Numbered from the stretch's first letter, positions 7,076-15,897 are shown. The stretch: DNA of 64,000 nucleotides from Planococcus sp. SK3692 (GCF_028890485.2 NZ_JARCHV010000002.1:372001-436000), one strand, 5' to 3'. Notes: a model not told the origin generated them from the letters alone. Numbers and translations are program-made.

Positions 7076-8257
7076 ATGAAACATGTATATCTAGTAGATG
7101 GCGCAAGAACGGCATTCGGGGCATTCGGCGGCTCGTTTGCAAATACCGATGCAACGGAACTTGGCACAGCGACAGCGGTAGAAGCGCTCAAAAGAGCGAA
7201 AGTCAAAGCGGAACACGTGGATCATGTCATTTACGGGAACGTCATCCAGTCGAATGTCAACGCAGCATATCTGGCGCGCCATATCGGGCTGAACGCAGGC
7301 GTTCCCCAGGAAGTGCCGGCTCTGACTTTGAATAGGCTATGCGGATCGGGTGCGCAGGCAGTCGTTTCCGCAGCGCAGCATATTCTGCTTGGGGAAGCGG
7401 ATATCGTCCTGGCAGGCGGTGCGGAGAATATGTCAATGTCGCCTTATGCGAACTTCACGCAGCGTTTCAGCAAAGCGAAGATGGGACCAATGCAGTTTGA
7501 AGATATGCTGCTCGCAACGCTGACTGATCAATATACCGGCAATGGCATGGGGATGACGGCCGAGAAACTGGCGGAGCAATACGATATTTCCCGTGAAGCC
7601 CAAGATGAATTCGCGGTCGAATCAAACCAGCGCGCAGCAAAAGCGGCAACCGGCGGACAGTTTGATGAAGAAATTATCGGAGTCGAAGTGAAAACGCGCA
7701 AAGGCACGGTTGTGGTCGATAAAGACGAACACATCAAACCGGATGCCAGTACAGAAGGCTTATCGAAACTGCGCCCGTCATTCAAAAAAGACGGTTCTGT
7801 AACAGCGGGCAATGCTTCAGGCATCAATGACGGAGCGGCGTCTCTTGTTGTAGCAGGGGAAGATGCAGTCAAGAAGCATGGCTTGTCGCCTGTCGCCCGC
7901 ATCGTGTCTTGGCATGTTGCCGGCGTCGATCCGACGATCATGGGCATCGGCCCGGTCCCTGCCATCCGCCGTGCGCTGGAAAAAGCGCAACTAACAATCG
8001 AAGATATTGATTTGGTCGAAGTGAACGAAGCATTCGCGGCGCAATATTTGGCGGTGGAAAAAGAGCTCGGGCTGGACCGTTCGAAAGTGAATGTTAACGG
8101 CGGCGCGATTGCATTGGGCCATCCGGTCGGTGCGAGCGGTGCGCGTATCTTACTGTCAGCAGCTTATGAACTGAAGCGCCGCGGCGGCAAATATGCGGTC
8201 GCGAGCCTATGCATCGGCGGCGGACAGGGAATTGCGGTGGTGATTGAACATGCCTAA
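7076..8257 (+). CDS. Acetyl-CoA C-acyltransferase (thiolase)
   Basis: Degradative-type thiolase of 393 residues, the normal family length. The nucleophile is Cys89 in LNRLCGSGAQA; the C-terminal catalytic blocks NGGAIALGHPVGASGAR and ASLCIGGGQG supply the His and second Cys. It cleaves 3-ketoacyl-CoA with CoA to acetyl-CoA and a shortened acyl-CoA in the cytosol, finishing the beta-oxidation turn begun by the hydratases and dehydrogenases upstream. ATG 7076 is preferred to ATG 7070 because the AAAGGAG site ends at 7067, leaving an 8-nt spacer only for 7076. Its last 8 nt overlap the next gene, indicating coupling. Confidence 0.93.
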   Translation: MKHVYLVDGARTAFGAFGGSFANTDATELGTATAVEALKRAKVKAEHVDHVIYGNVIQSNVNAAYLARHIGLNAGVPQEVPALTLNRLCGSGAQAVVSAAQHILLGEADIVLAGGAENMSMSPYANFTQRFSKAKMGPMQFEDMLLATLTDQYTGNGMGMTAEKLAEQYDISREAQDEFAVESNQRAAKAATGGQFDEEIIGVEVKTRKGTVVVDKDEHIKPDASTEGLSKLRPSFKKDGSVTAGNASGINDGAASLVVAGEDAVKKHGLSPVARIVSWHVAGVDPTIMGIGPVPAIRRALEKAQLTIEDIDLVEVNEAFAAQYLAVEKELGLDRSKVNVNGGAIALGHPVGASGARILLSAAYELKRRGGKYAVASLCIGGGQGIAVVIEHA

Positions 8258-9152
8258 ATTACCTGTTATCGTGGCGCCGATGTTCCTTGTGTCGACGCCT
8301 CAAATGGTTATTGAATCAGGGCGTGCCGGCGTCATGGGTTCCTTTCCTCTTTTGAATGCACGCCCCGCCGAAGAATGCGCGAAATGGCTCGTTGAAGTGA
8401 AAGAAGCGCTTGGCGATATTCCGTGGGCGGTCAATTTCATCAGCCATCGCGGCTCGAACAAGCGCTATGACGAAGACGTCGAATTGATCCGCGAGCATCA
8501 GCCGCCGATTGTCATCACGTCGCTTGGCTCGCCTGCAGAAGTGCTCGACATCGTCCATGCATACGGCGGCCTCGTCTATTCCGATGTGGCAAATGCGAAG
8601 CATGCGAAGAAAGCGGCACAAAGCGGCGTCGATGGATTGATCCTTGTATGCGCAGGCGCTGGCGGGCACGGGGGCACACTTAATCCGTTCGCTTTCATTG
8701 CGGCGGTCAAGAAGTTCTTTGATGGCACGATCATCTTGTCGGGTTCTTTGTCGACCGGGCAAGATGTGGCAGCTGCTTTATTAATGGGCGCAGATTATGC
8801 CTATATGGGTACGCGCTTTTTGGCGGTCGAAGAAAGCAGCGCACCGGAAGAGTACAAGCAGATGGTCATCGATTCATCGATCGAAGACATTTTATACACC
8901 GATTCGTTCAGCGGCGTGCCGGTGAATGTCCTCATCCCAAGCCTTGAAAAACAAGGCATCGATCCAAAAACCTTGAAGCCGAAAAAGGAAGTCGATCTAT
9001 CCCATCTTGTTAACGCCAAGGCATGGCGTGATATTTGGTCGGCTGGACACGGCGTGACGACGGTGACGAAGCGCGAGACGGTCAAGGAAGCCGTCGAGCA
9101 ACTGGAGCGGGAATATGAAGAGGGAGTGAATGCGCTTGTACGAAACCATTAA
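8250..9152 (+). CDS. Nitronate monooxygenase-like flavoprotein
   Basis: FMN-dependent TIM-barrel protein of the nitronate monooxygenase / 2-nitropropane dioxygenase family, 300 residues. It opens with LPVIVAPMFLVSTPQMVIESGRAG-type sequence and carries GAGGHGGTLNPFAF near residue 135, including the His-rich glycine stretch of the active site. Members oxidise alkyl nitronates, but the same fold includes enoyl reductase-like proteins, so in an acyl-CoA operon the reaction is uncertain. The ATG at 8250 lies inside the thiolase stop region (8-nt overlap), and the 3' end overlaps the next crotonase gene by 23 nt, so all three are one translationally coupled unit. Confidence 0.82.
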   Translation: MPKLPVIVAPMFLVSTPQMVIESGRAGVMGSFPLLNARPAEECAKWLVEVKEALGDIPWAVNFISHRGSNKRYDEDVELIREHQPPIVITSLGSPAEVLDIVHAYGGLVYSDVANAKHAKKAAQSGVDGLILVCAGAGGHGGTLNPFAFIAAVKKFFDGTIILSGSLSTGQDVAAALLMGADYAYMGTRFLAVEESSAPEEYKQMVIDSSIEDILYTDSFSGVPVNVLIPSLEKQGIDPKTLKPKKEVDLSHLVNAKAWRDIWSAGHGVTTVTKRETVKEAVEQLEREYEEGVNALVRNH

Positions 9153-9954
9153 AACCGAATTATCGGACGGGATTCTGACATTGACCTTGAATCGCCCTGA
9201 AAAAATGAACGCCTATACGGAACAAATGAACGAAGAATTATTGGATTTCTATCGCAAAGTGAATGATGACGACGAAGTGCGTGTCATCGTCGTGACCGGG
9301 GCAGGCCGTGCGTTTTGTGCTGGAATGGATTTATCAGACGGCGGTTCGACTTTCGCTTCCGAACAAAGCGCGGAAGAGTATAGGGATCTCGGCGGCCAGG
9401 TCAGCAACCAGGTTTACGAAGTGAACAAACCGATCATTGCCGCGATCAACGGCCCCGCGGTCGGCATCGGCATGACCATGACTTTGCCGATGGATATCCG
9501 CATCGTCAAAAAGGATGCGAAAATCGGCTTCGTCTTCGGACGCCGCGGCATCGGGCCGGAAGCTTCCTCCGGCTGGTTTTTGCCGCGCATCGTCGGCATC
9601 GGGAAAGCGCTCGAGTGGACTTTGACGGGCCGCTATATTCCGACGGCTGAAGCGGTGGAAGCGGGGCTTATGCAATATGAATCGGAAGATCCGCTTGAAA
9701 AAGCATATGAAATCGCACGGGACATTGCAGAAAATACCGCCGCTACCTCCAATAGCTTTACGCGCCAATTATTATGGAAGATGCTTGGTGCAGATCATCC
9801 GCATGAGTCGCATCTCGCGGAATCGAAGTTCCTCCACTGGGCAGGGCAAAATGCTGATGCGGATGAAGGCATTCAATCCTTTGTCGACAAGCGCAAAGCG
9901 GAGTTTCCGATGAAAGCGAGCGAGCTTCCTGATTTCTTTGATGAAAAAAAATGA
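9130..9954 (+). CDS. Enoyl-CoA hydratase/isomerase family protein
   Basis: Second crotonase of the window, 274 residues. It has LTLNRPEKMNAYTEQM at the N-terminus, AGRAFCAGMDLSDGG forming the oxyanion hole near residue 60, and INGPAVGIGMTMTLPMDIRI around residue 105. The usual first catalytic glutamate position is replaced in the GIGMTMTL segment, so a hydratase reaction is not certain; isomerase or other crotonase chemistry is possible. Glu residues in GRRGIGPEASSGWF may provide the remaining acid. The ATG lies 23 nt inside the preceding nitronate monooxygenase gene with GAAGAGGGA upstream. A strong terminator follows, so it ends the operon. Confidence 0.85.
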   Translation: MRLYETIKTELSDGILTLTLNRPEKMNAYTEQMNEELLDFYRKVNDDDEVRVIVVTGAGRAFCAGMDLSDGGSTFASEQSAEEYRDLGGQVSNQVYEVNKPIIAAINGPAVGIGMTMTLPMDIRIVKKDAKIGFVFGRRGIGPEASSGWFLPRIVGIGKALEWTLTGRYIPTAEAVEAGLMQYESEDPLEKAYEIARDIAENTAATSNSFTRQLLWKMLGADHPHESHLAESKFLHWAGQNADADEGIQSFVDKRKAEFPMKASELPDFFDEKK

Positions 9955-9963
9955 TCCGCCTTT

Positions 9964-10004
9964 AAGCTTCAAGAGTGCAGTTGCTGCCCTCTTGGAGCTT
10001 TTTT
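9964..10004 (+). terminator. Rho-independent terminator of the thiolase operon
   Basis: AAGCTTCAAGAG and CTCTTGGAGCTT pair with two internal mismatches, followed by TTTT. Confidence 0.75.
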
Positions 10005-10045
10005 AATGTGTTAAAGAAAGCCGATAAAAATGTAGAGCATATGTG

Positions 10046-10074
10046 TTTACAATTTATACCCTATGGGGTATATT
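10046..10074 (+). promoter_or_regulatory. SigA promoter overlapped by a CsoR/CstR-like operator
   Basis: TTTACA (10046-10051), 17-nt spacer, TATATT (10069-10074). An inverted repeat TATACCC-TATG-GGGTATA (10055-10072) covers the spacer and the -10. The ATACCC...GGGTAT form is that of CsoR-family sites, including CstR, which senses persulfides and controls cst operons. The downstream persulfide dioxygenase gene supports CstR rather than copper-CsoR. No csoR/cstR gene is in the window. Confidence 0.7.
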
Positions 10075-10115
10075 AAACTTAAGAAAACGAAAACAAATAA
10101 AAGGAGATTGATTCC

Positions 10116-11528
10116 ATGTTATTACGATATTTCTATGACGAAAAATTGGCTCACGCATCTTATGTAGTAGGGTGCCAAAAAACAGGCGAAGCAGTTGTCG
10201 TTGATCCGATGCGCGATATCACAGCATACGAAGAACTGGCGAAAAAAGAGAAACTGAATTTTGTCGGCGCTCTTGAAACGCATATCCATGCTGACTTTGT
10301 ATCCGGTTCACGGGAACTGAATGACCGTTTTGGCACGAAGCTCTATGTTTCGGATGAAGGTGATGCCGATTGGAAATATCAGAACCTGGATGGAATCAGC
10401 CATCAATTATTGAAAGACGGCGACCAGTTCAATATCGGCAATTTGGTCTTTGACGTGATGCATACGCCAGGGCATACGCCGGAGAGCATTTCCTTCCTAT
10501 TGACGGATAAAGGCGGCTCAGCAGACAAGCCGATGGGCATCTTCACAGGCGACTTCGTCTTTGTCGGAGACGTCGGGCGTCCGGACCTTCTGGAAAAAGC
10601 GGCAGGTATCCAAGGTACGTCCGATTCCGGAGCGGCGTCGATGTTCAAGTCTATCGAACGCTTCAAGGCGCTTCCGGATTATTTGCAAGTTTGGCCAGCG
10701 CATGGTGCCGGATCCGCTTGCGGTAAAGCGCTCGGCGCGGTGCCATCGACGACAGTCGGTTACGAAAAAGCCTTTAACTGGGCGATGCAATTCGATGATG
10801 AAACTGCCTTCAAGAAAGCTTTGCTCGAAGGACAGCCGGAACCGCCGTATTACTTCGCAGTGATGAAATCGGTCAATAAAGTCGGCCAGACATTGATCAA
10901 AGATTTGCCTGAACTGAAAGAAATCACATCAGCCTCAGCTATCGAAGCGCTTCTTGCAGAGAGCAAACAAGTACTCGATATGCGCCCGGCAGATGTTTAC
11001 AGCAAAGGCCATATCCAAGGGACAATCAATATCCCGTTCAATAATTCCTTCACGAACTGGGCAGGGTGGGTCGTTGATTACAACAAACCGCTGTACTTGC
11101 TTCTCGATACGAAAGTGCTGGATGAAGCGATGACAGCTCTCCGTTCAGTCGGAATCGATGAAGTCTACGGCTTTGCAGAAGCAGAAACTGTCCTGGCGCA
11201 AGCTGAAAATTTGGCTTCTTATGAAAACGTCTCGCCAACTGAGGCGAATGAGATGGTCGAAAAAGGCGAAGCGTACGTGCTCGATGTCCGCAATCAGACG
11301 GAATTCGATGAAGGGCATATCGATAACGCCGAGCACATCATGGTCGGTACCTTGAAAAATCGCCTGGATGAAGTGGATACAGACAAAACAATCATCGTGC
11401 AATGCCAAGCGGGTGCCCGTTCCGCAATCGCTGCAAGTGTCCTGAAAGCGAACGGCATCGATAACCTGGTCAATATGACAGGCGGCTACAGCAAATGGCA
11501 GCAAGAAGTCGCATCCGTGAAACAATAA
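10116..11528 (+). CDS. Persulfide dioxygenase-rhodanese fusion (CstB-like)
   Basis: Three-domain cytosolic protein of 470 residues. Residues 1-about 240 are a metallo-beta-lactamase fold of the ETHE1 type: T-H56-I-H58-A-D60-F, HTPGH120, TGD146. The usual final His of HxHxDH is Phe61, compatible with a mononuclear 2-His/1-Asp iron site. A first rhodanese domain (about 270-360) has no active-site Cys. The second (about 370-470) has the active loop QCQAGARS. The family oxidises low-molecular persulfide to sulfite and can form thiosulfate. An AAAGGAG site precedes the ATG, and the promoter carries a CsoR/CstR-like operator. Neighbouring genes for sulfide:quinone reductase or CstR are absent here. 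Confidence 0.85.
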   Translation: MLLRYFYDEKLAHASYVVGCQKTGEAVVVDPMRDITAYEELAKKEKLNFVGALETHIHADFVSGSRELNDRFGTKLYVSDEGDADWKYQNLDGISHQLLKDGDQFNIGNLVFDVMHTPGHTPESISFLLTDKGGSADKPMGIFTGDFVFVGDVGRPDLLEKAAGIQGTSDSGAASMFKSIERFKALPDYLQVWPAHGAGSACGKALGAVPSTTVGYEKAFNWAMQFDDETAFKKALLEGQPEPPYYFAVMKSVNKVGQTLIKDLPELKEITSASAIEALLAESKQVLDMRPADVYSKGHIQGTINIPFNNSFTNWAGWVVDYNKPLYLLLDTKVLDEAMTALRSVGIDEVYGFAEAETVLAQAENLASYENVSPTEANEMVEKGEAYVLDVRNQTEFDEGHIDNAEHIMVGTLKNRLDEVDTDKTIIVQCQAGARSAIAASVLKANGIDNLVNMTGGYSKWQQEVASVKQ

Positions 11529-11532
11529 TAGG

Positions 11533-11573
11533 AGCAAAACCGCTTAAGCATTGGCTTTAGCGGTTTTGCTTTG
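11533..11573 (+). terminator. Terminator after the persulfide dioxygenase gene
   Basis: AGCAAAACCGCT pairs with AGCGGTTTTGCT; the run of T is short, so read-through into the following rhodanese-like gene is possible. Confidence 0.7.
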
Positions 11574-11607
11574 AAAAAACATAATCCAGAAGGGGAAGAT
11601 CGAAACA

Positions 11608-11976
11608 ATGAGTATTGGCATCCCGATTGCGTTGCTGGCTCTTGCCGGCTCCAACGGTTTCTATAAACGCTATGTCACGGCCAAAGGCGTCAAGCACGAT
11701 TGTGCAGACCGCTTGAAAGAAAATGGTGATATTTTCTTGCTGGATGTGAGAGCCTATAATATTTCCTATAAAGATCCCATCGAAGGCGCATTCGAACTCC
11801 CGATCGCTTATTTCATCCGCAGCTACGAAGAAATACCAGACCGTCCGATCCACATCATCGCTTCAGATGAAATGGAGAAGAATATGGCCGTCCGCTTGCT
11901 GTGGAAAAAAGGAAAGCAAGTCATCAGTTACAGCTTAACCGAAGAAAATTGTGGCGAGCGAATACTGGCCCATTGA
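11608..11976 (+). CDS. Membrane-anchored rhodanese-like protein, no catalytic Cys
   Basis: A 122-residue protein with a hydrophobic start (IGIPIALLALAGS) that could anchor it, and a rhodanese-like remainder recognised from FLLDVRAYNISYKDPIEGAFELP and the later PIHIIASDEMEKN. Where an active rhodanese has the Cys loop, this protein has Ala-Ser-Asp, so sulfur transfer is unlikely; a binding or regulatory role is an inference. It follows the persulfide dioxygenase gene by 79 nt, beyond an imperfect terminator. A site with AAGGGG is upstream of the ATG. It is followed by its own strong terminator. Confidence 0.6.
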   Translation: MSIGIPIALLALAGSNGFYKRYVTAKGVKHDCADRLKENGDIFLLDVRAYNISYKDPIEGAFELPIAYFIRSYEEIPDRPIHIIASDEMEKNMAVRLLWKKGKQVISYSLTEENCGERILAH

Positions 11977-11983
11977 TTATGCT

Positions 11984-12015
11984 CACCCCGATATCCATTG
12001 TCGGGGTGTTTTTTT
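11984..12015 (+). terminator. Rho-independent terminator before the ribose operon
   Basis: CACCCCGA pairs with TCGGGGTG over an 9-nt loop and is followed by a T7 tract. Confidence 0.85.
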
Positions 12016-12024
12016 GTTTGTTTG

Positions 12025-12038
12025 TGGAAACGTGAACA
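12025..12038 (+). promoter_or_regulatory. cre-like catabolite response element of the ribose operon
   Basis: TGGAAACGTGAACA matches the CcpA-site consensus at 12 of 14 positions with the central CG intact. It lies about 20 nt upstream of the rbs -35. Catabolite control of rbs is known in Bacillus. Confidence 0.45.
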
Positions 12039-12058
12039 GCAACAAGTGAAAAATCGCG

Positions 12059-12108
12059 TTGACAACGAGGAAAGGACGTTTTATAGTATGTGTAACCGGT
12101 TACACATA
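12059..12108 (+). promoter_or_regulatory. rbs promoter and perfect LacI-family operator
   Basis: TTGACA (12059-12064), 17-nt spacer, TATAGT (12082-12087). A perfect 22-bp palindrome at 12087-12108, half-site TATGTGTAACC and its mirror with the central CG of LacI-family sites, begins at the end of the -10 and covers the start of transcription. It is the expected RbsR operator, placed for autoregulation of the operon. Confidence 0.85.
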
Positions 12109-12129
12109 ACCCGAGAACGGAGAAGAGCG

Positions 12130-13110
12130 ATGACAACGATCAGGGATGTAGCGAAAAAAGCAGGCGTTTCCGTTGCGACGGTTTCACGTTTTTTGAATGG
12201 CAGTGGCTATGTCAGCGCAGATGCCGCAAAAGCGGTGACGGAAGCGGTCGAGGAACTCGAATACGAACTGAATCCAGTCGCACGCTCTTTGAACACAAAA
12301 CGCTCCAATTTGATCGGGCTCATTCTGCCGGACATCACAAATCCGTTTTTCCCGGAGCTTGCGCGGGCTGTTGAGGATGTGGCGTTGAGCTACGGCTATA
12401 CAGTGATTTTGTGCAACTCTGATGAAGACCCGAAAAAAGAGAAAAATTACATCGAAACGTTGAAGAAAAAATACATTGCGGGCTTTATCGTTACCTCCAA
12501 CCAGCTGGAGGCCCCGCATTACGCCAATACTAAGCTGCCGATTGTGGCGCTTGACCGGGCGATCAATGAAAAGATTCCCGTGGTCTCATCGAATAATAAA
12601 GAAGGTGCCGTGCTTGGGACGAATGCGCTGCTCGAGCGAGGCTGTCAAAATATCCTGTTCCTGCGGGGGCCGGAAGCACTGAACCCGGCGAATGACCGTT
12701 ATGACGGATTTATGGAAGCAATCGGGCAAGCGGATGTCAATCACCGCATCGTCACGTGCCCGTTCCATTATGCGGATTCCCAAAAGATTGTCGAACGGGA
12801 ATTGCAGAACGACCCAGGAATCGACGGCATATTCGCTTCAAGCGATGTGTCGGCAGCTGGGGCTTTGAAAGCGGCTGTCCTGCTCGGCAGAAAAGTGCCG
12901 GACGATTTGCAGATTGTCGGATTTGATGGCATCGCAATGGGTGAAATGCTGTCGCCAGGACTGTCGACTGTCGCACAGGACGTTTACAAAATGGGTGCAA
13001 TCGCAACGCGCGTCTTGATCAAGCGGATCGAGAACAAGCCTGTGGAAGAAAGCTTCTACGAAATTCCAGTCAAGCTGGTCTTGCGGGGCACAACAAGGAG
13101 TGTGGAATGA
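12130..13110 (+). CDS. rbsR: LacI-family ribose operon repressor
   Basis: Transcription factor of 326 residues. The N-terminal helix-turn-helix reads TIRDVAKKAGVSVATVSRFLNG, then the hinge and a periplasmic-binding-like sugar domain from about residue 60 (LIGLILPDITNPFFPELARA). It represses ribose uptake genes until bound by ribose or a phosphorylated form. ATG 12130 was chosen because the HTH starts there; longer in-frame readings would run through the operator. A near-perfect palindromic operator precedes it. Its stop overlaps the ribokinase start (ATGA), the first link in a tight rbsRKDACB operon. Confidence 0.92.
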   Translation: MTTIRDVAKKAGVSVATVSRFLNGSGYVSADAAKAVTEAVEELEYELNPVARSLNTKRSNLIGLILPDITNPFFPELARAVEDVALSYGYTVILCNSDEDPKKEKNYIETLKKKYIAGFIVTSNQLEAPHYANTKLPIVALDRAINEKIPVVSSNNKEGAVLGTNALLERGCQNILFLRGPEALNPANDRYDGFMEAIGQADVNHRIVTCPFHYADSQKIVERELQNDPGIDGIFASSDVSAAGALKAAVLLGRKVPDDLQIVGFDGIAMGEMLSPGLSTVAQDVYKMGAIATRVLIKRIENKPVEESFYEIPVKLVLRGTTRSVE

Positions 13111-13985
13111 TGATTACTGTAGTAGGAAGCATCAATATGGATCTTGTGGTCGGAACAGAACGCTTTCCGAAGCAAGGTGAAACAGTGCTCGGGAATTTAT
13201 ATACGACCGTCCCTGGCGGAAAAGGCGCCAACCAGGCAGTCGCAGCAGCGAGGCTCGGCGATCAAGTCCATATGGTCGGTGCAGTCGGCAGCGACGCATT
13301 CGGCACACAGCTCCTCGAAGGGCTGGAAGTAGAACAGATCGATACACTAGGCGTAAAAAAAACGGACGGGGCGAGCGGAATCGCCAATATCTTGTTGTCA
13401 GAAGGCGATAACCGAATTATCGTGGTCCCAGGTGCCAACCATGAACTAACAACAGCGGATATCGATGCACAGAAAACGGTAATCGAAAAAAGTTCGATGG
13501 TCATTCTGCAGCTAGAGCTGCCGATTGCGGTCGTGGAATATACGCTGCAACTTGCCAGAGAACTCGGCGTGCAGGCCATTTTGAATCCCGCTCCAGCTGG
13601 TGGGTTCACCGAAGCAATGAAACAAGCGGACTTTTTGACACCGAATGAAACCGAAGCGGAGGAACTGTTTGGCACAAATTGGGAGCTGGAACTCGAACGC
13701 TATCCGAACCAGATGGTCGTGACGCTTGGAAAAAACGGTGCCCGCTATTTTGACGGCGAACAGCACGTAACGGTAGAAGGCTATCCGACACAAGCGGTTG
13801 ATACGACGGGCGCGGGAGACACTTTTAACGGTGCCTTGGCAGTTGCCTTAGTGGAAGGCAGCGAGTTCAAGGAAGCGGTCCGCTTCGCCAACGCCGCTGC
13901 CTCCTTATCGGTGGAGAAGTTCGGTGCTCAAGGCGGCATGCCGAGCCGTACGGAAGTCGTGTCCCGAATGGAGGCGGCAAAATGA
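13107..13985 (+). CDS. rbsK: Ribokinase
   Basis: PfkB-family kinase of 292 residues that phosphorylates D-ribose to ribose 5-phosphate with ATP in the cytosol. Signatures: GSINMDLVVG at the start, VPGGKGANQAVAAARLG near residue 36 (first PfkB signature), and DTTGAGDTFNGALAVAL near residue 232 with the catalytic Asp (GAGD). AAGGAG lies 6 nt before ATG 13107 and 9 nt before the alternative ATG 13110. Its start overlaps the rbsR stop and its end overlaps the rbsD start, indicating translational coupling in the operon. Confidence 0.94.
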   Translation: MMITVVGSINMDLVVGTERFPKQGETVLGNLYTTVPGGKGANQAVAAARLGDQVHMVGAVGSDAFGTQLLEGLEVEQIDTLGVKKTDGASGIANILLSEGDNRIIVVPGANHELTTADIDAQKTVIEKSSMVILQLELPIAVVEYTLQLARELGVQAILNPAPAGGFTEAMKQADFLTPNETEAEELFGTNWELELERYPNQMVVTLGKNGARYFDGEQHVTVEGYPTQAVDTTGAGDTFNGALAVALVEGSEFKEAVRFANAAASLSVEKFGAQGGMPSRTEVVSRMEAAK

Positions 13986-14368
13986 AAAAACAAGGCATCA
14001 TCAATCGCGACATTGCCGGCCATTTGGCACGGTTCGGGCACACGGATTTGCTTGTCATTGCCGATTGCGGACTACCGGTGCCGCAACATGTACCGTGTGT
14101 CGATTTATCGTACCGCATCGGAGAGCCTTCTTTTGAGACAGTGCTGGATGCAGTGCTTGAGGATTTTGAAGCGGAAGCGGCTTATATTGCCCGGGAAATA
14201 AGCGATCACAATAAAGGTTTGGAAGCCAGCATGCAACAGCAATTAGCGTGCCGCTATCTCAGCCACGAGGAATTAAAGGCGATGAGCCATAACGCCAAAC
14301 TGATCATCCGCACAGGGGAAGCAAGCCCTTATGCGAATGTCATTCTCCAGTCGGGCGTCATCTTTTAA
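13982..14368 (+). CDS. rbsD: D-ribose pyranase
   Basis: Small RbsD/FucU-family protein of 128 residues that converts the pyranose form of ribose to the furanose form needed by ribokinase. It opens with GIINRDIAGHLARFGHTDLLVIADCGLPVP, where the conserved His and Asp lie, and ends with the conserved ANVILQSGV-like segment. ATGA overlap with rbsK. The stop is directly followed by rbsA. Confidence 0.93.
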   Translation: MKKQGIINRDIAGHLARFGHTDLLVIADCGLPVPQHVPCVDLSYRIGEPSFETVLDAVLEDFEAEAAYIAREISDHNKGLEASMQQQLACRYLSHEELKAMSHNAKLIIRTGEASPYANVILQSGVIF

Positions 14369-14385
14369 TGAGGCAGGTGAACGAA

Positions 14386-15897
14386 ATGACCGAAATGATC
14401 AATATGACCGATATTTGCAAATCGTTCAGCGGCAATGCCGTCTTGAAAAATGTCCATTTCTCTCTTCAGAAAGGCGAAATCCACGCCTTGATGGGCGAGA
14501 ACGGAGCTGGCAAATCGACCTTGATGAAAATCATGTCCGGCATCTACACGCGTGACTCCGGAACGGTGGAAGTGAAAGGCAAAAAAGTTGAGTTCACTTC
14601 GCCGAAACAGGCAGAAGCGGAAGGGATCGCCGTCATCCACCAGGAATTGAATATCCTGCCGCACCTGTCGATTGCCGACAATCTTTTTCTTGGCCGCGAG
14701 GAAACCGTCGGGCGTACTGGCATCCTGAAGACGAAAGACATGGAGCGCAAAACGAAAAAGATCTTGGGGGATCTAGGGCTTGATATTGACCCGTCGCTTC
14801 CCGCAAGTACATTGTCTGTCGGCCAGCAGCAATTGGTGGAAATCGGCAAAGCCTTGTCGATGGATGCGGAAATGATCATCATGGACGAACCGACCGCCGC
14901 ATTAACGGACCGGGAAATCGAAACCTTATTCGTGACGATCCGCGAACTGCAAAAGCGCGGTGTGTCGTTTGTCTATATTTCACACCGCATGGAGGAAATC
15001 TTTTCGCTATGCGATCGCATCACCATTTTACGCGACGGTGAATTCGTCGGTGAACGAAAGATCAGCGAAACCAGCTTCGAAGAAATCGTCCAGTTGATGG
15101 TCGGCCGTGAACTCGGCGACCGCTTCCCGGAACGAAGCTCCGCCATCGGGGACGTGAAACTGTCGGTTAAAGGCTTAACGCGCAAAGACTGCTTTGAAGA
15201 CATATCGTTCGATATCCATAAAGGGGAAATCGTTTCGATTGCCGGACTCATGGGGGCCGGGCGAACAGAAGTGGCGCAGTCTTTATTCGGCTATAAGAAA
15301 GCGGATTCAGGAACCGTGGAGCTTGATGGCAAGCCGGCGAAGATCGATAATCCGCAAAAAGCGAAAGAGCTCGGCATCGGCTATGTGACCGAAGACCGCA
15401 AATCCGAAGGGCTGATCGTCGATTTTACAGTAGAAGAAAACATCAGCATGGCAAACTTTGAATCCATTTCCAAAAAGGGGCTGCTGTCGAAAGACAAAGA
15501 ACGCAGCCTCTACGACCGCATGGTAAAGCGCCTCGGCATTCGGACATCCGGGCCTGACCAGGCTGCCAAATCGCTCAGCGGAGGCAACCAGCAAAAAGTC
15601 GTTATCGCAAAATGGCTCGGCATCGAACCGGATGTACTCATTCTCGATGAGCCGACACGCGGAGTTGATGTCGGTGCGAAGAAAGAGATCTATTCCATCA
15701 TCAACGAATTGGCTGCTCGAGGCGTTGCGATCTTGATGATTTCTTCTGAACTTCCGGAAGTGATCGGCATGGCCGACCGCGTCCTCGTTATGCATGAAGG
15801 CAAGCTGACGGCAGATATACCAAAACAGGAAATGACGCAGGAAACAATTATGCATTATGCAACAGGAGGTGGGAAACTTGAAGCTGAAGTCCGCTAA
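14386..15897 (+). CDS. rbsA: Ribose ABC transporter ATP-binding protein (two ABC domains)
   Basis: Cytosolic ATPase with two fused ABC domains, 503 residues from this start. First domain: Walker A GENGAGKST, signature LSVGQQQLVEIGKAL, Walker B IIMDEPTAAL. Second: degenerate GLMGAGRTEV, signature LSGGNQQKVVIAKWL, Walker B LILDEPTRGVD. It powers ribose import by RbsC and RbsB. Start ATG 14386 follows AGGTG with about 6 nt; an in-frame ATG at 14368 overlaps the rbsD stop and remains possible, adding six residues. The 3' end overlaps rbsC by 20 nt. Confidence 0.93.
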   Translation: MTEMINMTDICKSFSGNAVLKNVHFSLQKGEIHALMGENGAGKSTLMKIMSGIYTRDSGTVEVKGKKVEFTSPKQAEAEGIAVIHQELNILPHLSIADNLFLGREETVGRTGILKTKDMERKTKKILGDLGLDIDPSLPASTLSVGQQQLVEIGKALSMDAEMIIMDEPTAALTDREIETLFVTIRELQKRGVSFVYISHRMEEIFSLCDRITILRDGEFVGERKISETSFEEIVQLMVGRELGDRFPERSSAIGDVKLSVKGLTRKDCFEDISFDIHKGEIVSIAGLMGAGRTEVAQSLFGYKKADSGTVELDGKPAKIDNPQKAKELGIGYVTEDRKSEGLIVDFTVEENISMANFESISKKGLLSKDKERSLYDRMVKRLGIRTSGPDQAAKSLSGGNQQKVVIAKWLGIEPDVLILDEPTRGVDVGAKKEIYSIINELAARGVAILMISSELPEVIGMADRVLVMHEGKLTADIPKQEMTQETIMHYATGGGKLEAEVR

